From an uncultured Porphyromonadaceae bacterium (GTDB lineage Bacteria > Bacteroidota > Bacteroidia > Bacteroidales > Muribaculaceae): 27,775 nucleotides of DNA. Within the stretch, counting starts at the first letter, position 1; each line of letters starts with the position of its first letter. The stretch covers positions 1 through 27,775 of the forward strand of contig CAMWQF010000006.1 in assembly GCA_947176285.1 (NCBI GenBank), given 5' to 3'. The notes below the pieces were generated by a model, which was not told where the DNA came from, made no database searches, and worked only from the letters and a program-made list of their open reading frames with translations. This document shows positions 1-6,470 of this stretch, in pieces. The translations under genes and the position numbers were made by a program.

Positions 1-100
1 CCTCATACAAGCTTTTTCTTCCAAAGAACCACCCGGCTACACCCCCAACCAGGCGTCCTATTATGAACCCGGTTCCAATATATAAAAGTTTAGCGTTCAT
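1..100 (-). CDS. Small membrane protein, 3' end outside window
   Basis: An ATG at 100-98 opens a frame still open at the window edge; the visible product begins MNAKLLYIGTGFIIGRLVGG and continues through Gly/Phe-rich hydrophobic sequence to a GRKSLYE segment. This looks like one N-terminal transmembrane helix followed by a charged tail. An AAAGGGGA ribosome site precedes the ATG by about 9 bases. It follows the 82-residue gene at 117-365 in the same direction and is probably co-transcribed with it. Function is unknown; small single-helix proteins of this type are common in phage accessory regions. The C-terminus cannot be seen. Confidence 0.6.
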   Translation of the reverse strand, partial: MNAKLLYIGTGFIIGRLVGGVAGWFFGRKSLYE

Positions 101-116
101 AACTCTTAATCCCCTT

Positions 117-365
117 TTATTTTAATCCTTTTATTTTAATACATCTTTCAACAACGTCTCTCCCGGACAGTCCGTCTTTAAATCCAACCGTTCCATTTTC
201 CTCTCTACATATACACGCCATGCTGATAACTTTATCCATAGTATTTTCTATGGATCTTAACCGACAAGCAGTTCTTGAATCGCACCTGACACAAGGAGGG
301 GTACATGTTATGTTCCAACTGGCGAAACAATCAGATAACTTATCCATATCGATTTCGATTTTCAT
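117..365 (-). CDS. Cys-rich hypothetical protein (82 aa)
   Basis: I do not recognise this protein. Five cysteines fall in residues 13-34, including a CTPPCVRC core followed by another Cys seven residues later, and two more (CIC) lie near residue 51. The spacing suggests a small zinc or metal site. Its ATG overlaps the TGA of the 88-residue gene by four bases (ATGA), so the two are probably translationally coupled; AGAGGTAA serves as ribosome site. It belongs with a local group of short Cys-rich proteins (362-628, 947-1258, 1270-1536, 2020-2205, 2459-3192). The metal-binding idea rests on cysteine spacing alone. Confidence 0.7.
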   Translation of the reverse strand: MKIEIDMDKLSDCFASWNITCTPPCVRCDSRTACRLRSIENTMDKVISMACICREENGTVGFKDGLSGRDVVERCIKIKGLK

Positions 366-628
366 TTACCTCTCAACCCCCTTACTTCTTCTAATATCGG
401 GTCCAGGTTTTCAAGAAATTTACCCTCATGATCTTCAAACCAGTCGATCAAAGACGCAAGCTTAGAAATTTGCTTCTTTAAATTAGAGAATGGTGTCCGG
501 GTGCATGTATCAGTTTCTCTATCATGATATTTACACATTACACAATAATGTTCGGCGCAATATGCTGAGGACCTCTTATTATATAGATCAATCGCTGTCA
601 AAAGCTCATTTACTGTCATATCTCTCAT
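362..628 (-). CDS. Cys/His-rich hypothetical protein (88 aa)
   Basis: The product has an N-terminal helix, then a Cys/His cluster at about residues 24-42 (CAEHYCVMCKYH followed by a further Cys), then a long charged helix to the C-terminus. The cluster could bind one zinc ion. The start is the ATG at 628 after GGAGGGTTTAATTGAG. Its stop overlaps the next start (ATGA). The gene lies just after the strong hairpin at 650-688 and has no promoter-like element of its own, so it should depend on read-through from upstream. I do not know its function. Confidence 0.72.
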   Translation of the reverse strand: MRDMTVNELLTAIDLYNKRSSAYCAEHYCVMCKYHDRETDTCTRTPFSNLKKQISKLASLIDWFEDHEGKFLENLDPILEEVRGLRGK

Positions 629-649
629 CTCAATTAAACCCTCCTAATA

Positions 650-688
650 AAAAAGAAAAAGACAAGGTGATGTTACTCACCCTGCCTT
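650..688 (-). terminator. Strong terminator after the 76-aa gene
   Basis: A 12-bp stem (AAGGCAGGGTGA with TCACCTTGTCTT, two G-U pairs) and a 6-base loop, followed by TTTCTTTTTTATT on the minus strand. The TGA stop of the 76-residue gene is part of the stem. The next gene's AGGAGG comes directly after the T-run. Confidence 0.78.
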
Positions 689-907
689 TCCATTGAACTC
701 TTTTAAATATTCCAGATATGCTTCTTGAAATTTTTCAACCAACACCGTCTCTTCGAATTCAGAACAACATTCATTTTTCCAATATAACATAGCTCTTCCA
801 ACCATCTTTTTTGCAAGATCCATTCTATAAAGAAACATAATGCCGATCATGATTCTGAACTCTCTAACGCATTCATTCAAAAAAAACTCAAACTCTGCAA
901 CACCCAT
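677..907 (-). CDS. Hypothetical protein (76 aa), first gene of a cassette
   Basis: A mostly helical, unrecognised protein with alternating hydrophobic and charged residues and an acidic C-terminal half. The start ATG follows AGGAGGTGACTCAAA. It lies directly downstream of conserved element P1 (917-952) and directly upstream of the stem-loop at 650-688; its TGA stop is the first triplet of that stem. This element, small gene, hairpin arrangement recurs through the left half of the window and suggests the gene has its own transcription unit. Confidence 0.72.
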   Translation of the reverse strand: MGVAEFEFFLNECVREFRIMIGIMFLYRMDLAKKMVGRAMLYWKNECCSEFEETVLVEKFQEAYLEYLKEFNGKAG

Positions 908-916
908 TTTGAGTCA

Positions 917-952
917 CCTCCTTTCCTATATAGAAGTAAGATTTATTCACGA
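917..952 (-). promoter_or_regulatory. Conserved element P1
   Basis: Minus strand TCGTGAATAAATCTTACT, TCTATATAGGAAAGGAGG. Short-leader form. The TGA of the upstream zinc-ribbon gene is inside the CGTGAA box. It is followed by the 76-residue gene and its terminator. Confidence 0.6.
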
Positions 953-1258
953 TATATACTTTTTCATTATCGGATCTGTTCTTAAATCGTAGCTTAGTTT
1001 GATGAGTCTCCGAAGTCTTATTAAGCATGTTTCGCAGAGGTCATACTGGGATGCCTCATCAATGCCGTACAAGCTCTTTCTGAGAGTTTCGCGGACATTC
1101 GCTACCGGATCATTTAGTGCTGCGTAACTTTGTATATGTATTTTTACAGCACCTTTTGCATATGATCTGCCAACCTTTCCTTCCTGTTGATCCAGCAGAA
1201 TATCATCACCACACATATCACAAACTATTTTTTCAGTTTTCATTTTTTTGTACTTCAC
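947..1258 (-). CDS. Small zinc-ribbon-like protein (98-103 aa)
   Basis: Two CxxC pairs, CDMC near the N-terminus (about residues 13-16) and CETC about 60 residues later, form a classic four-Cys zinc-ribbon pattern. Between them is a stretch resembling small phage zinc-finger proteins. The start is uncertain: GTG at 1258 lies very close to AAGAAAGG, and an ATG at 1243 is further away. Its TGA stop falls inside conserved element P1 (the CGTGAA box), so the regulatory element overlaps the coding end. The target is unknown; nucleic acid binding is the usual role for this fold but is not shown. Confidence 0.72.
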   Translation of the reverse strand: MKYKKMKTEKIVCDMCGDDILLDQQEGKVGRSYAKGAVKIHIQSYAALNDPVANVRETLRKSLYGIDEASQYDLCETCLIRLRRLIKLSYDLRTDPIMKKYIS

Positions 1259-1269
1259 AACCTTTCTTT

Positions 1270-1536
1270 TTAAAACAGAACTTTCGGATCATCGCCCGGT
1301 TTAAGCTGTAATCTCGCGGCGTCTATGATCGGTTTCTCAACTTTTTTCTTCACACATTCCGGACAAATGTACACATCTTTGTACGATCCCGTATACTTAT
1401 TAGCAGTCTTTTTTATACCAGCCTCTCTCATTCTTGACGTAATTGGAATCGTTATAAAAACATCATTATAATCCCCAGGATTTTCCGGCATATATACCCT
1501 TCCGCAAAACTCACATTGTCTTATTACAGTAGTCAT
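1270..1536 (-). CDS. Small zinc-ribbon-like protein (88 aa)
   Basis: I place the start at the ATG at 1536, right after GGAGGGGGATTGAG. A longer reading from 1596 lies wholly inside the upstream gene and lacks a ribosome site. The 88-residue product begins MTTVIRQCEFCGRVYMPE and has CEFC and CPEC pairs separated by about 50 residues, again a four-Cys ribbon pattern, then a basic C-terminal helix. The upstream stop TGA and this ATG are one base apart (TGAGATG), which suggests translational coupling with the 158-residue protein. Confidence 0.75.
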   Translation of the reverse strand: MTTVIRQCEFCGRVYMPENPGDYNDVFITIPITSRMREAGIKKTANKYTGSYKDVYICPECVKKKVEKPIIDAARLQLKPGDDPKVLF

Positions 1537-1537
1537 C

Positions 1538-2014
1538 TCAATCCCCCTCCACCATATCCAAATCCGGTATGTCTGCATAATCCGGTGCCAATTCATCTTC
1601 CTGAACTGTTACGTAAATGGAATTTAATCTTGGTGAGATACCGCCAGGACGATTCCCTTTCGGTCCATAGGCAAGAGGAAAAATCACCAGATCACATTTA
1701 GCCATGGGCGTCCAGTCCAGTTGACCCACATTATCCTCATTGAGTCGTCTCTTCCCACGACTATCAATCAGCACCGCCAAGGGATTGAACTTTTCCCCAT
1801 ACACCACATGTATTTTCATATAATATACGGTTATACCTTCCCGGTTCATATAATCCTTAACCGGCCAGCCGTCTCTCCGAAGATCGTCCACAAGATCCAC
1901 CGGAATGAGAACCTCAAAATTCCTTTTACCGGCATCGTTGTAATCGCTGGGCCGACCTTCAAAATTCCTTTTCCTCTTCGGTAACACTACATCTCTAAGA
2001 ATTAAGTTATTCAT
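1538..2014 (-). CDS. Conserved phage protein (158 aa), possibly OB-fold/ssDNA-binding-like
   Basis: The start is the ATG at 2014 behind GAGGAGGAATAAAAACC. The sequence resembles a family I have met in many Gram-positive phages: an N-terminal RNFEGRPSDYNDAGKRNF stretch, a central 'DGWPVK' segment, then a beta-rich region with SRGKRRLNEDNV and a C-terminal YVTVQEDEL. The mostly beta pattern and size would fit an OB-like nucleic-acid-binding protein, but that is inference with no catalytic or named motif to prove it. It sits between small Cys-rich genes and is coupled to the downstream zinc-ribbon gene. Confidence 0.75.
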   Translation of the reverse strand: MNNLILRDVVLPKRKRNFEGRPSDYNDAGKRNFEVLIPVDLVDDLRRDGWPVKDYMNREGITVYYMKIHVVYGEKFNPLAVLIDSRGKRRLNEDNVGQLDWTPMAKCDLVIFPLAYGPKGNRPGGISPRLNSIYVTVQEDELAPDYADIPDLDMVEGD

Positions 2015-2019
2015 GGTTT

Positions 2020-2205
2020 TTATTCCTCCTCTTCTCTCTCGGCGTAAATGATACAATCGTCATACTCTGCTTCTATTTTGAAACTCTTTGCATATAAGGG
2101 ATCCGATGTATGTCTACATGTACCTCCCTGTACATGGCATTTTTTCGAATACCTACATTTGGGATTACCTCCATCGCATAAGAATAGTATATGGGCATTC
2201 TCCAT
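2020..2205 (-). CDS. Cys/His small protein (61 aa)
   Basis: A compact Cys cluster (CDGGNPKCRYSKKC, then CRHTSDP) at residues 10-32 is followed by an acidic tail ending EREEEE. Small proteins with a C-x-x-x-C, C-x-H-T-S/T-D pattern recur in Firmicutes phages and probably bind one zinc; no function is known. The closing GAGGAGGAATAA encodes the Glu tract and at the same time supplies the Shine-Dalgarno of the next gene (start 2014). Its own start follows AGGAGGAATAAA. Confidence 0.74.
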   Translation of the reverse strand: MENAHILFLCDGGNPKCRYSKKCHVQGGTCRHTSDPLYAKSFKIEAEYDDCIIYAEREEEE

Positions 2206-2217
2206 TTTATTCCTCCT

Positions 2218-2466
2218 CTATATGACTATTTTTTCATTTCCTTTAAGATCCTGTGTCTCTTCTTTTCCAATGGAGCCAATTTGCATGGAAAGGCCCTTTG
2301 CCAACTCTATGGTTTCTTCCATCCGATCCATTCTTCTCCTAAATTCATCGAGAAAAAGATCGAACGGCATTTGTTGCAGCATGATAGTCCATTCCTCTTC
2401 GGTAAAATTCTTGGATGAGTTTATCAGCACCTCGATCTCAATCATGGATAACTTCTTTTTACTCAT
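2218..2466 (-). CDS. Hypothetical helical protein (82 aa)
   Basis: Unrecognised, charged and probably all-helical. A coiled-coil-like segment (EFRRRMDRMEETIELAKG) covers about residues 40-58. The start ATG overlaps the end of the 85-residue gene, and AGGAGG lies 12 bases upstream inside that gene. Its TAG stop abuts the AGGAGG of the next gene. It shares a tight same-strand run with the Cys-rich genes on either side. Confidence 0.65.
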   Translation of the reverse strand: MSKKKLSMIEIEVLINSSKNFTEEEWTIMLQQMPFDLFLDEFRRRMDRMEETIELAKGLSMQIGSIGKEETQDLKGNEKIVI

Positions 2467-2713
2467 TGTTATCTAATAACCTCCTAATTTCATCTTCCAA
2501 TACTGGGTAATCGGCTAAGAGATGCTCAACTTCATTATTAGAATCCGCCGTTCCCCTCCTCAAACCTTCATAAATGTCATCAATTTTGCACCAAGTATTT
2601 TTTATGGAACATTTTTCGCATCGGTTAGGTCCGAACTCTTTTGTAACTCTTTCTTTAGCATATTTCATAATCTTTACAGCATCTTCGATTCCAATTATTT
2701 GAATCACTCTCAT
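2459..2713 (-). CDS. Cys-cluster protein, paralogue of 2722-3192
   Basis: The protein has a helix ending KYAKERVTKEF, then CEKCSIKNTWCKIDD, then a second helix ending with a P..E.EIRR motif. The same order occurs in the neighbouring 156-residue protein (EYATEKVAEE, CIECPIVDTFCDIDN, HPSAENEFRR), so the two are clear tandem paralogues. The start is uncertain: ATG 2713 is only two bases from GGAGG, and GTG codons at 2716 and 2707 are alternatives. A CxxC plus a Cys seven residues on suggests a small metal site. Function unknown. Confidence 0.7.
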   Translation of the reverse strand: MRVIQIIGIEDAVKIMKYAKERVTKEFGPNRCEKCSIKNTWCKIDDIYEGLRRGTADSNNEVEHLLADYPVLEDEIRRLLDNNE

Positions 2714-2721
2714 CACCTCCT

Positions 2722-3192
2722 TTACAAACCGGCCTCGACGAACATCTTATTGATTTCCGGATTCTTATCGCATATGTTGAACGCTTCGACGAGGGCAGCT
2801 TTAGAATCCTCAACTTCTCTTATCCGGTTCAGAATTACACAAAGATCCGGATATTTCCGATCGATCGGACAATCGTCACACCCTTCCTGCTTATCGCATC
2901 TTTCTTCCACAATATTCCGCACCAGATCTTTTAATTTGGAGATTTCTTCATCTCCGAAATCAATTCTTGACAGGCCAAAATGTCTTCTGAATTCATTCTC
3001 AGCCGATGGATGTTTTGAAAAAATCCTATCTATCACATTGGTCGCTTCTGTAATATTTGCGTTTTTATAGTTATCGATATCACAAAAAGTATCTACTATG
3101 GGACATTCTATACAACGGTGATAAATACATTCCTCCGCGACTTTTTCCGTTGCATACTCCAGAATCTTTCTATATTCTTCTTTATTATACAT
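2722..3192 (-). CDS. Two-domain Cys-cluster protein (156 aa)
   Basis: This protein looks like an internal duplication. Residues 5-75 match the 85-residue neighbour (helix, CIECPIVDTFC, helix, HPSAENEFRR). Residues 85-156 repeat the same plan (LKDLVRNIVEE, then CDDCPIDRKYPDLC, then a helix with NPEINK). Both halves carry a CxxCPI core. It was probably formed by fusion of two copies, with the single-copy gene beside it. The start ATG at 3192 follows GGAAGGAAG. Metal binding is likely from the cysteines; the role is unknown. Confidence 0.75.
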   Translation of the reverse strand: MYNKEEYRKILEYATEKVAEECIYHRCIECPIVDTFCDIDNYKNANITEATNVIDRIFSKHPSAENEFRRHFGLSRIDFGDEEISKLKDLVRNIVEERCDKQEGCDDCPIDRKYPDLCVILNRIREVEDSKAALVEAFNICDKNPEINKMFVEAGL

Positions 3193-3222
3193 TTATTTAC
3201 ACTTCCTTCCATTCCTCATATT

Positions 3223-3273
3223 CCAGACGACTCCGTAAAAGCCAGTCTAAATTCTCATACGGAGTCATGTCGT
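3223..3273 (-). repeat. Inverted repeat ahead of the duplicated Cys gene
   Basis: A perfect 9-bp inverted repeat (GACTCCGTA at 3229-3237 with TACGGAGTC at 3258-3266, 20-base loop) lies in the 91-base gap between two genes; three further pairs are possible outside it. There is no T-run on either side, so it is not a standard terminator. A 23-codon ATG frame (3268-3197) spans it but has only a poor ribosome site. Confidence 0.45.
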
Positions 3274-3283
3274 CTTTAAGCGT

Positions 3284-4210
3284 TCATATTTCTTCCCAGA
3301 TCACCCCATCATGGTTGAATTCCAGGAGGATAGCATTGGCAGTGCCGTTCACGAATTTTCTGCAGACTTCTTTATCCGGATCATAGATGCCGAAATCAAT
3401 GCAAGAATCACCCTTTCCGTCAACCCATCCTGCTATGGCGCCATAAGGGGTCCTGGGAAACCCCAAAGCTTCATATACATCGTTCAAAAGAACGTGTCCC
3501 CGAGAATGCAACTTATCGTTCATAATTGACTGCTGCGTCCGCAAGAAAAACATAGAGAAACTGGGATTCGGATCCCAATGCTTATTGCTTTCATCGAACC
3601 ACCTGGAAGTATCCTGAGGTGAGATCAGAGTTGTATCCACGGTCTCCGTATCAACTTTCTTCTTTACTTTCTTCCCATTTTCATCCACCTCAGTAATCGT
3701 TTCCTGGCCATAAACCGTTCCATATCGTAAGTGACGATCCAACTCCGGTCCATATTCATCCACCACACGCTTTCTGTACGTGTTAAATACCTCTGTAACA
3801 GCGTTATAAGCCGCTACAGCCCCCAAATACCGCTTATTCAATATATTCCTCGATGTGATGAAACAGGCCAAGGAAAGGGTCGTAGAAGCGATTGTAGAGG
3901 CATACAGCTTACCGAACTCCCATCCCGTTTTCGCATACACCATCGCCTTTGCCTGCCTATACTCCATAACAGTCATGGCCACCTCGGTTTCCCCGGATTC
4001 CACGATCCTCCGAGCCTCTTCCACTTTCTGCAGCCTTTCATTATGATCGTCAATGATTGCTTCCACTTTCAGGATAGCCCTAGACGCCTCCACCAAAGCC
4101 AAAGCCATTGCCACAATTCCGCCGATCATCAGAATCTCAGGGCTTCTCTTTTCCACCCGCATCATGGTTCTAGATGCCTTTTTCTTTAAACCATTTAATA
4201 ATGTGTTCAT
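3284..4210 (-). CDS. Two-helix membrane protein, DUF6353-like (308 aa)
   Basis: The layout is a basic N-terminal helix, a first membrane segment at about 26-46, a charged coiled-coil loop, a second membrane segment at about 102-124, then a soluble C-terminal domain from about 125. That domain contains LNDVYEALGF and a GAIAGWVDGKGD motif near residues 245-270. I recognise this as an uncharacterised phage membrane family that I believe is DUF6353; the name needs a database check. The 273-residue protein at 7486-8307 has the same plan. The start (4210) follows AAAGGAGATTTTAGAGA and overlaps the upstream gene by 41 bases. Function is unknown. Confidence 0.8.
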   Translation of the reverse strand: MNTLLNGLKKKASRTMMRVEKRSPEILMIGGIVAMALALVEASRAILKVEAIIDDHNERLQKVEEARRIVESGETEVAMTVMEYRQAKAMVYAKTGWEFGKLYASTIASTTLSLACFITSRNILNKRYLGAVAAYNAVTEVFNTYRKRVVDEYGPELDRHLRYGTVYGQETITEVDENGKKVKKKVDTETVDTTLISPQDTSRWFDESNKHWDPNPSFSMFFLRTQQSIMNDKLHSRGHVLLNDVYEALGFPRTPYGAIAGWVDGKGDSCIDFGIYDPDKEVCRKFVNGTANAILLEFNHDGVIWEEI

Positions 4211-4682
4211 TCTCTAAAATCTCCTTTCCATTCAAGACGATGTATACCTGTTTGTTGAACTTTCTTGCCATTGCAATTTCATAGCTGGTTGATTCTCCAA
4301 ATTCGAAACGATCCATATAACCGTTCAGAACCATATCCGAATATGGAAGTAACTTCACTTTATAACGCTCGCCGTCCCCATAATTTCCAATAATTGATAC
4401 GGTCCCCTTGAAACCATTTTCCAGATTCTCTACATTTTTTGGAAATGCATATACGCAAGAGCAGTCGCATAAAGATCTTATCCAACGATTTTGCAAAATA
4501 TGCAACTCCCAAAAGGTTAAAAACCGATTGCCGGTGTCTTCTGGAATAAATACAGAGGATCCACTTACAAACATATCGAGATCTTCGGCTAAGTGCTTAA
4601 TTGCGATCATCTCTTTCATGTTTTTTTTAACGGATCCGCAGAAACATGCATCTACTTTTTGTGGTAAAACATTTCTTTTCAT
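4170..4682 (-). CDS. Nucleoside 2-deoxyribosyltransferase-like protein (170 aa)
   Basis: The N-terminus (CFCGSVKKN, residues 13-21, followed by a helix and a strand ending VFIPED) and the C-terminal half (SDMVLNGYMDR, then FGESTSYEIAMARKFNKQVYIV, residues 115-149) match the fold of nucleoside 2-deoxyribosyltransferases and related DUF4406-type proteins. E135 in STSYEIAMA would be the catalytic Glu. In this family the enzyme exchanges or removes bases from deoxynucleosides; relatives attack nucleotides or NAD-like substrates. Activity here is inferred from these motifs. Starting at the ATG at 4682 (after GAGGGGGTGACGGAA) fits; a longer reading to 4778 runs into the upstream gene. Confidence 0.65.
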   Translation of the reverse strand: MKRNVLPQKVDACFCGSVKKNMKEMIAIKHLAEDLDMFVSGSSVFIPEDTGNRFLTFWELHILQNRWIRSLCDCSCVYAFPKNVENLENGFKGTVSIIGNYGDGERYKVKLLPYSDMVLNGYMDRFEFGESTSYEIAMARKFNKQVYIVLNGKEILENEHIIKWFKEKGI

Positions 4683-4695
4683 TTCCGTCACCCCC

Positions 4696-4902
4696 TCACT
4701 CAGGTCTCCTTCTCCAGGTTTTGGTTCCGAACGACCAGTCCGTATCGTTCCTATACATAAAGAACACTTTCTGATCATTTAGGATTGGAACGTTCATGCA
4801 AATACTTCTGGACCCGACCTTTCTGATCGAGCCCTTGTTAATCACATTTTCCCATCCAGGAAACAAATCGCAGAACTTCTTAAACATTGCATTTTTTGTC
4901 AT
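4696..4902 (-). CDS. Hypothetical protein (68 aa)
   Basis: A short, basic, unrecognised protein with many aromatic residues (FPGW, FFMYRND, DWSFG, KTWRRR). Start at 4902 behind AGGAGGACATTAAT. It ends 13 bases before the deoxyribosyltransferase-like gene and begins one base after the end of the 227-residue gene, so it is part of the same run. No domain seen. Confidence 0.68.
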   Translation of the reverse strand: MTKNAMFKKFCDLFPGWENVINKGSIRKVGSRSICMNVPILNDQKVFFMYRNDTDWSFGTKTWRRRPE

Positions 4903-4903
4903 A

Positions 4904-5587
4904 TTAATGTCCTCCTATATATCTTGCTGCGGGAACATCAATTAGAAATCCTCTCCCGCTTCTAGTGGAGATAACTTTTATGCCAATATCCCCTTCTCGA
5001 TCCCATCCCCAGCTGTTATCTTCAAAGTCGTCGATTACACCGACAAGCTCGAGAAGATTCGCAACGCTAGCCGTTCCTTGTTCCCGGATTCTGTCCCGGA
5101 GTTCGTCGACGATTTTTTCGGCTTCCTCCTGCGTATGTACGATAATCCTCTTGTAATCAACTTTATCACGATCCATAGCTCTATCACGAGAACTAGGTCG
5201 AGAATAATCGTAACGGCTCCGAGAATAATCCCGACGATCATAAGAGCCTCTGTAGTCATAATATTCACTCCTTCTCCTGGAATCATAGTCATTGTAATAC
5301 CTGTCATCCAATGGTTTTCCGAAAAACGCCATATGGAGCATGTTCAGAGCCATCTTTTTTGCCCCCGGGATAAATATATCTTTTATAGCATATTCCGAAA
5401 TTTCATTTAAATCCTTTTTAACAAACATCTTTTTGAACTTACTCCCAATCCCTTCATCCGGTCTTATAAGGTCTTTTCTGTTGACCACCGGTTCCAGCTT
5501 TTTCTGCTGCATTTCTTTTTCCTTCTTGTACTTATGGGAGTTTGGTTCCACTTTGATGTTTACCGGATTGCCACTTTCGCCCGCCAT
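4904..5587 (-). CDS. Conserved phage protein with Arg/Tyr/Asp-rich linker (227 aa)
   Basis: There are three parts: a basic N-terminal region (NSHKYKKEKE and PVV motifs, residues 1-50), a middle region rich in R, S, D and Y (roughly 100-140, repeated DYSR/SRYDYSR units), and a folded C-terminal domain (about 145-227) beginning KRIIVHTQEEAEKIVDEL and ending GFLIDVPAARYIGG. I recognise this architecture from gut Clostridia phages but know no function. The disordered RY-rich linker suggests binding to nucleic acid or a phosphate-rich partner; this is speculation. The Shine-Dalgarno is inside the last codons of the upstream gene. Confidence 0.78.
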   Translation of the reverse strand: MAGESGNPVNIKVEPNSHKYKKEKEMQQKKLEPVVNRKDLIRPDEGIGSKFKKMFVKKDLNEISEYAIKDIFIPGAKKMALNMLHMAFFGKPLDDRYYNDYDSRRRSEYYDYRGSYDRRDYSRSRYDYSRPSSRDRAMDRDKVDYKRIIVHTQEEAEKIVDELRDRIREQGTASVANLLELVGVIDDFEDNSWGWDREGDIGIKVISTRSGRGFLIDVPAARYIGGH

Positions 5588-5590
5588 CTT

Positions 5591-5833
5591 TTATTCCTCC
5601 TCTTCCTCGAAGAACGCCTTGATCAATGACGTCCTGATTTTCCTGGTATCCTTAGCCACAGCCGTAAAGACCTTAAGCCCAACCCAAACCGATATCACGT
5701 TGCACCCAATAGCCGTCAGATCCGTAGAATTCCTCTTGACGTAAGAGATCTCGTTCTTGACGATCCTCGCCGCCGCAATCCCTGCACACACACCGATTAC
5801 ATTGTCCATCATTTTAAAAGAATCCTTATTCAT
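5591..5833 (-). CDS. Small membrane-associated protein (80 aa)
   Basis: Two moderately hydrophobic segments (VIGVCAGIAAARIV and IGCNVISVWVGLKVFTAVA) suggest membrane association; the tail ends FFEEEEE. I chose the ATG at 5833, seven bases after GGAG; the ATG at 5839 is only one base away from it. Hairpin element H1 lies immediately upstream with no promoter element between it and the gene, so expression should depend on read-through. The closing GAGGAGGAATAA doubles as the ribosome site for the 227-residue gene. Confidence 0.72.
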   Translation of the reverse strand: MNKDSFKMMDNVIGVCAGIAAARIVKNEISYVKRNSTDLTAIGCNVISVWVGLKVFTAVAKDTRKIRTSLIKAFFEEEEE

Positions 5834-5835
5834 TT

Positions 5836-5893
5836 TCATTCTCCTTTCCTAAAAGCAAAAGGCTAAGCCTAGGTTTCCCTAAGCTTTCCGCCC
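5836..5893 (-). terminator. Hairpin element H1 (stem-GAAA-stem, then RBS)
   Basis: On the minus strand AAGCTTAGG-GAAA-CCTAGGCTT forms a 9-bp stem capped by a GNRA tetraloop, followed by AGCCTTTTGCTTTT and then AGGAAAGGAG, the ribosome site of the next gene. The same block occurs at 8312-8368 and 11904-11957. The imperfect T-rich tract suggests a partial terminator or attenuator, or an RNA-processing stem. Confidence 0.65.
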
Positions 5894-5907
5894 ATTTTTC
5901 CAATAAC

Positions 5908-6114
5908 TTACTTACAGTATTCCTCGTTAAAAAACTGCAGAACTTTCTTGAAATCTTCCGAGTGTCCATCATACCCTTGGATCCACACAGTCCCACAAAG
6001 ATGGGTCCCATCGTAATTGATTTCTACATTTACTTTGAGATCCGGTTCTTCCATGATCATATCACAGACTTTATTGAATAACTCTCTCGGAACATCATAA
6101 TACCTTGCTCTCAT
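5908..6114 (-). CDS. Hypothetical protein (68 aa), first gene of a cassette
   Basis: An alpha/beta pattern (helix at ELFNKVCDMIM, strands at KVNVEINYD and HLCGTVWIQG, then a helix) with no recognised motif. The start at 6114 follows AGGAGGAATCTAGG. It lies directly behind element P2 and just ahead of hairpin H1, matching the element, small gene, hairpin pattern. Confidence 0.7.
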   Translation of the reverse strand: MRARYYDVPRELFNKVCDMIMEEPDLKVNVEINYDGTHLCGTVWIQGYDGHSEDFKKVLQFFNEEYCK

Positions 6115-6122
6115 CCTAGATT

Positions 6123-6176
6123 CCTCCTATAAAATAGTTTATTGGTTTCCATATATAGGTAAGAAATTTTCACGAA
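6123..6176 (-). promoter_or_regulatory. Conserved element P2 with long leader
   Basis: On the minus strand it reads TTCGTGAAAATTTCTTACC, then TATATATGG, then the AAACCAATAAACTATTTTAT leader and AGGAGG. The leader is shared with P4, P6 and P10. It is placed right after the stop of the 96-residue gene. It is proposed as a promoter; it lacks a normal -35 TTGACA. Confidence 0.6.
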
Positions 6177-6179
6177 GGA

Positions 6180-6470
6180 TTATTCTTCATCATCCACATC
6201 TCCGGAGTATTCAAACCCTCTTACTTCCACTATTTCGTTATTTTTATCCAGTTCTTCTTTTCTGATGTTCAGCCAAAGTATTACGGCATCCAGAATAGTT
6301 GCTATCACAACCATCAAGAAACCAAGAATCATACCTACAATACTGAGAGTCAATAATGCGCCTGAATACCCGCATATAAATGGAAGTACAACCATCAATA
6401 TGCCGAATAAAAACAGGAAAGACGTGGTCCCGTTATCTATCCCATTTCTTTCCGAATCGCTTGACTTCAT
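6180..6470 (-). CDS. Two-helix membrane protein (96 aa)
   Basis: The start is taken as the ATG at 6470 after GGAGGTTTATTTCT, inside the end of the upstream gene (38-base overlap). Two long hydrophobic helices (FLFLFGILMVVLPFICGYSG and LTLSIVGMILGFLMVVIATI) are joined by a very short turn and followed by an acidic tail ending DVDDEE. This helical hairpin in the host membrane could be a holin-like or superinfection-exclusion protein, but nothing in the sequence decides it. Confidence 0.72.
   Translation of the reverse strand: MKSSDSERNGIDNGTTSFLFLFGILMVVLPFICGYSGALLTLSIVGMILGFLMVVIATILDAVILWLNIRKEELDKNNEIVEVRGFEYSGDVDDEE

Noticed and set aside
2048..2476. Plus-strand frames of 75-180 codons across the left half (for example 2048-2476 and 2522-3070)
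   Set aside because: All lie opposite well-supported minus-strand genes, lack ribosome sites and give Ser/Phe/Leu/Ile-rich products expected of shadows.
3197..3268. A 23-codon frame in the 3193-3283 gap
   Set aside because: The ribosome site is poor (AAAGACGAC) and the frame is mostly explained by the inverted repeat. I keep the repeat and not the gene.
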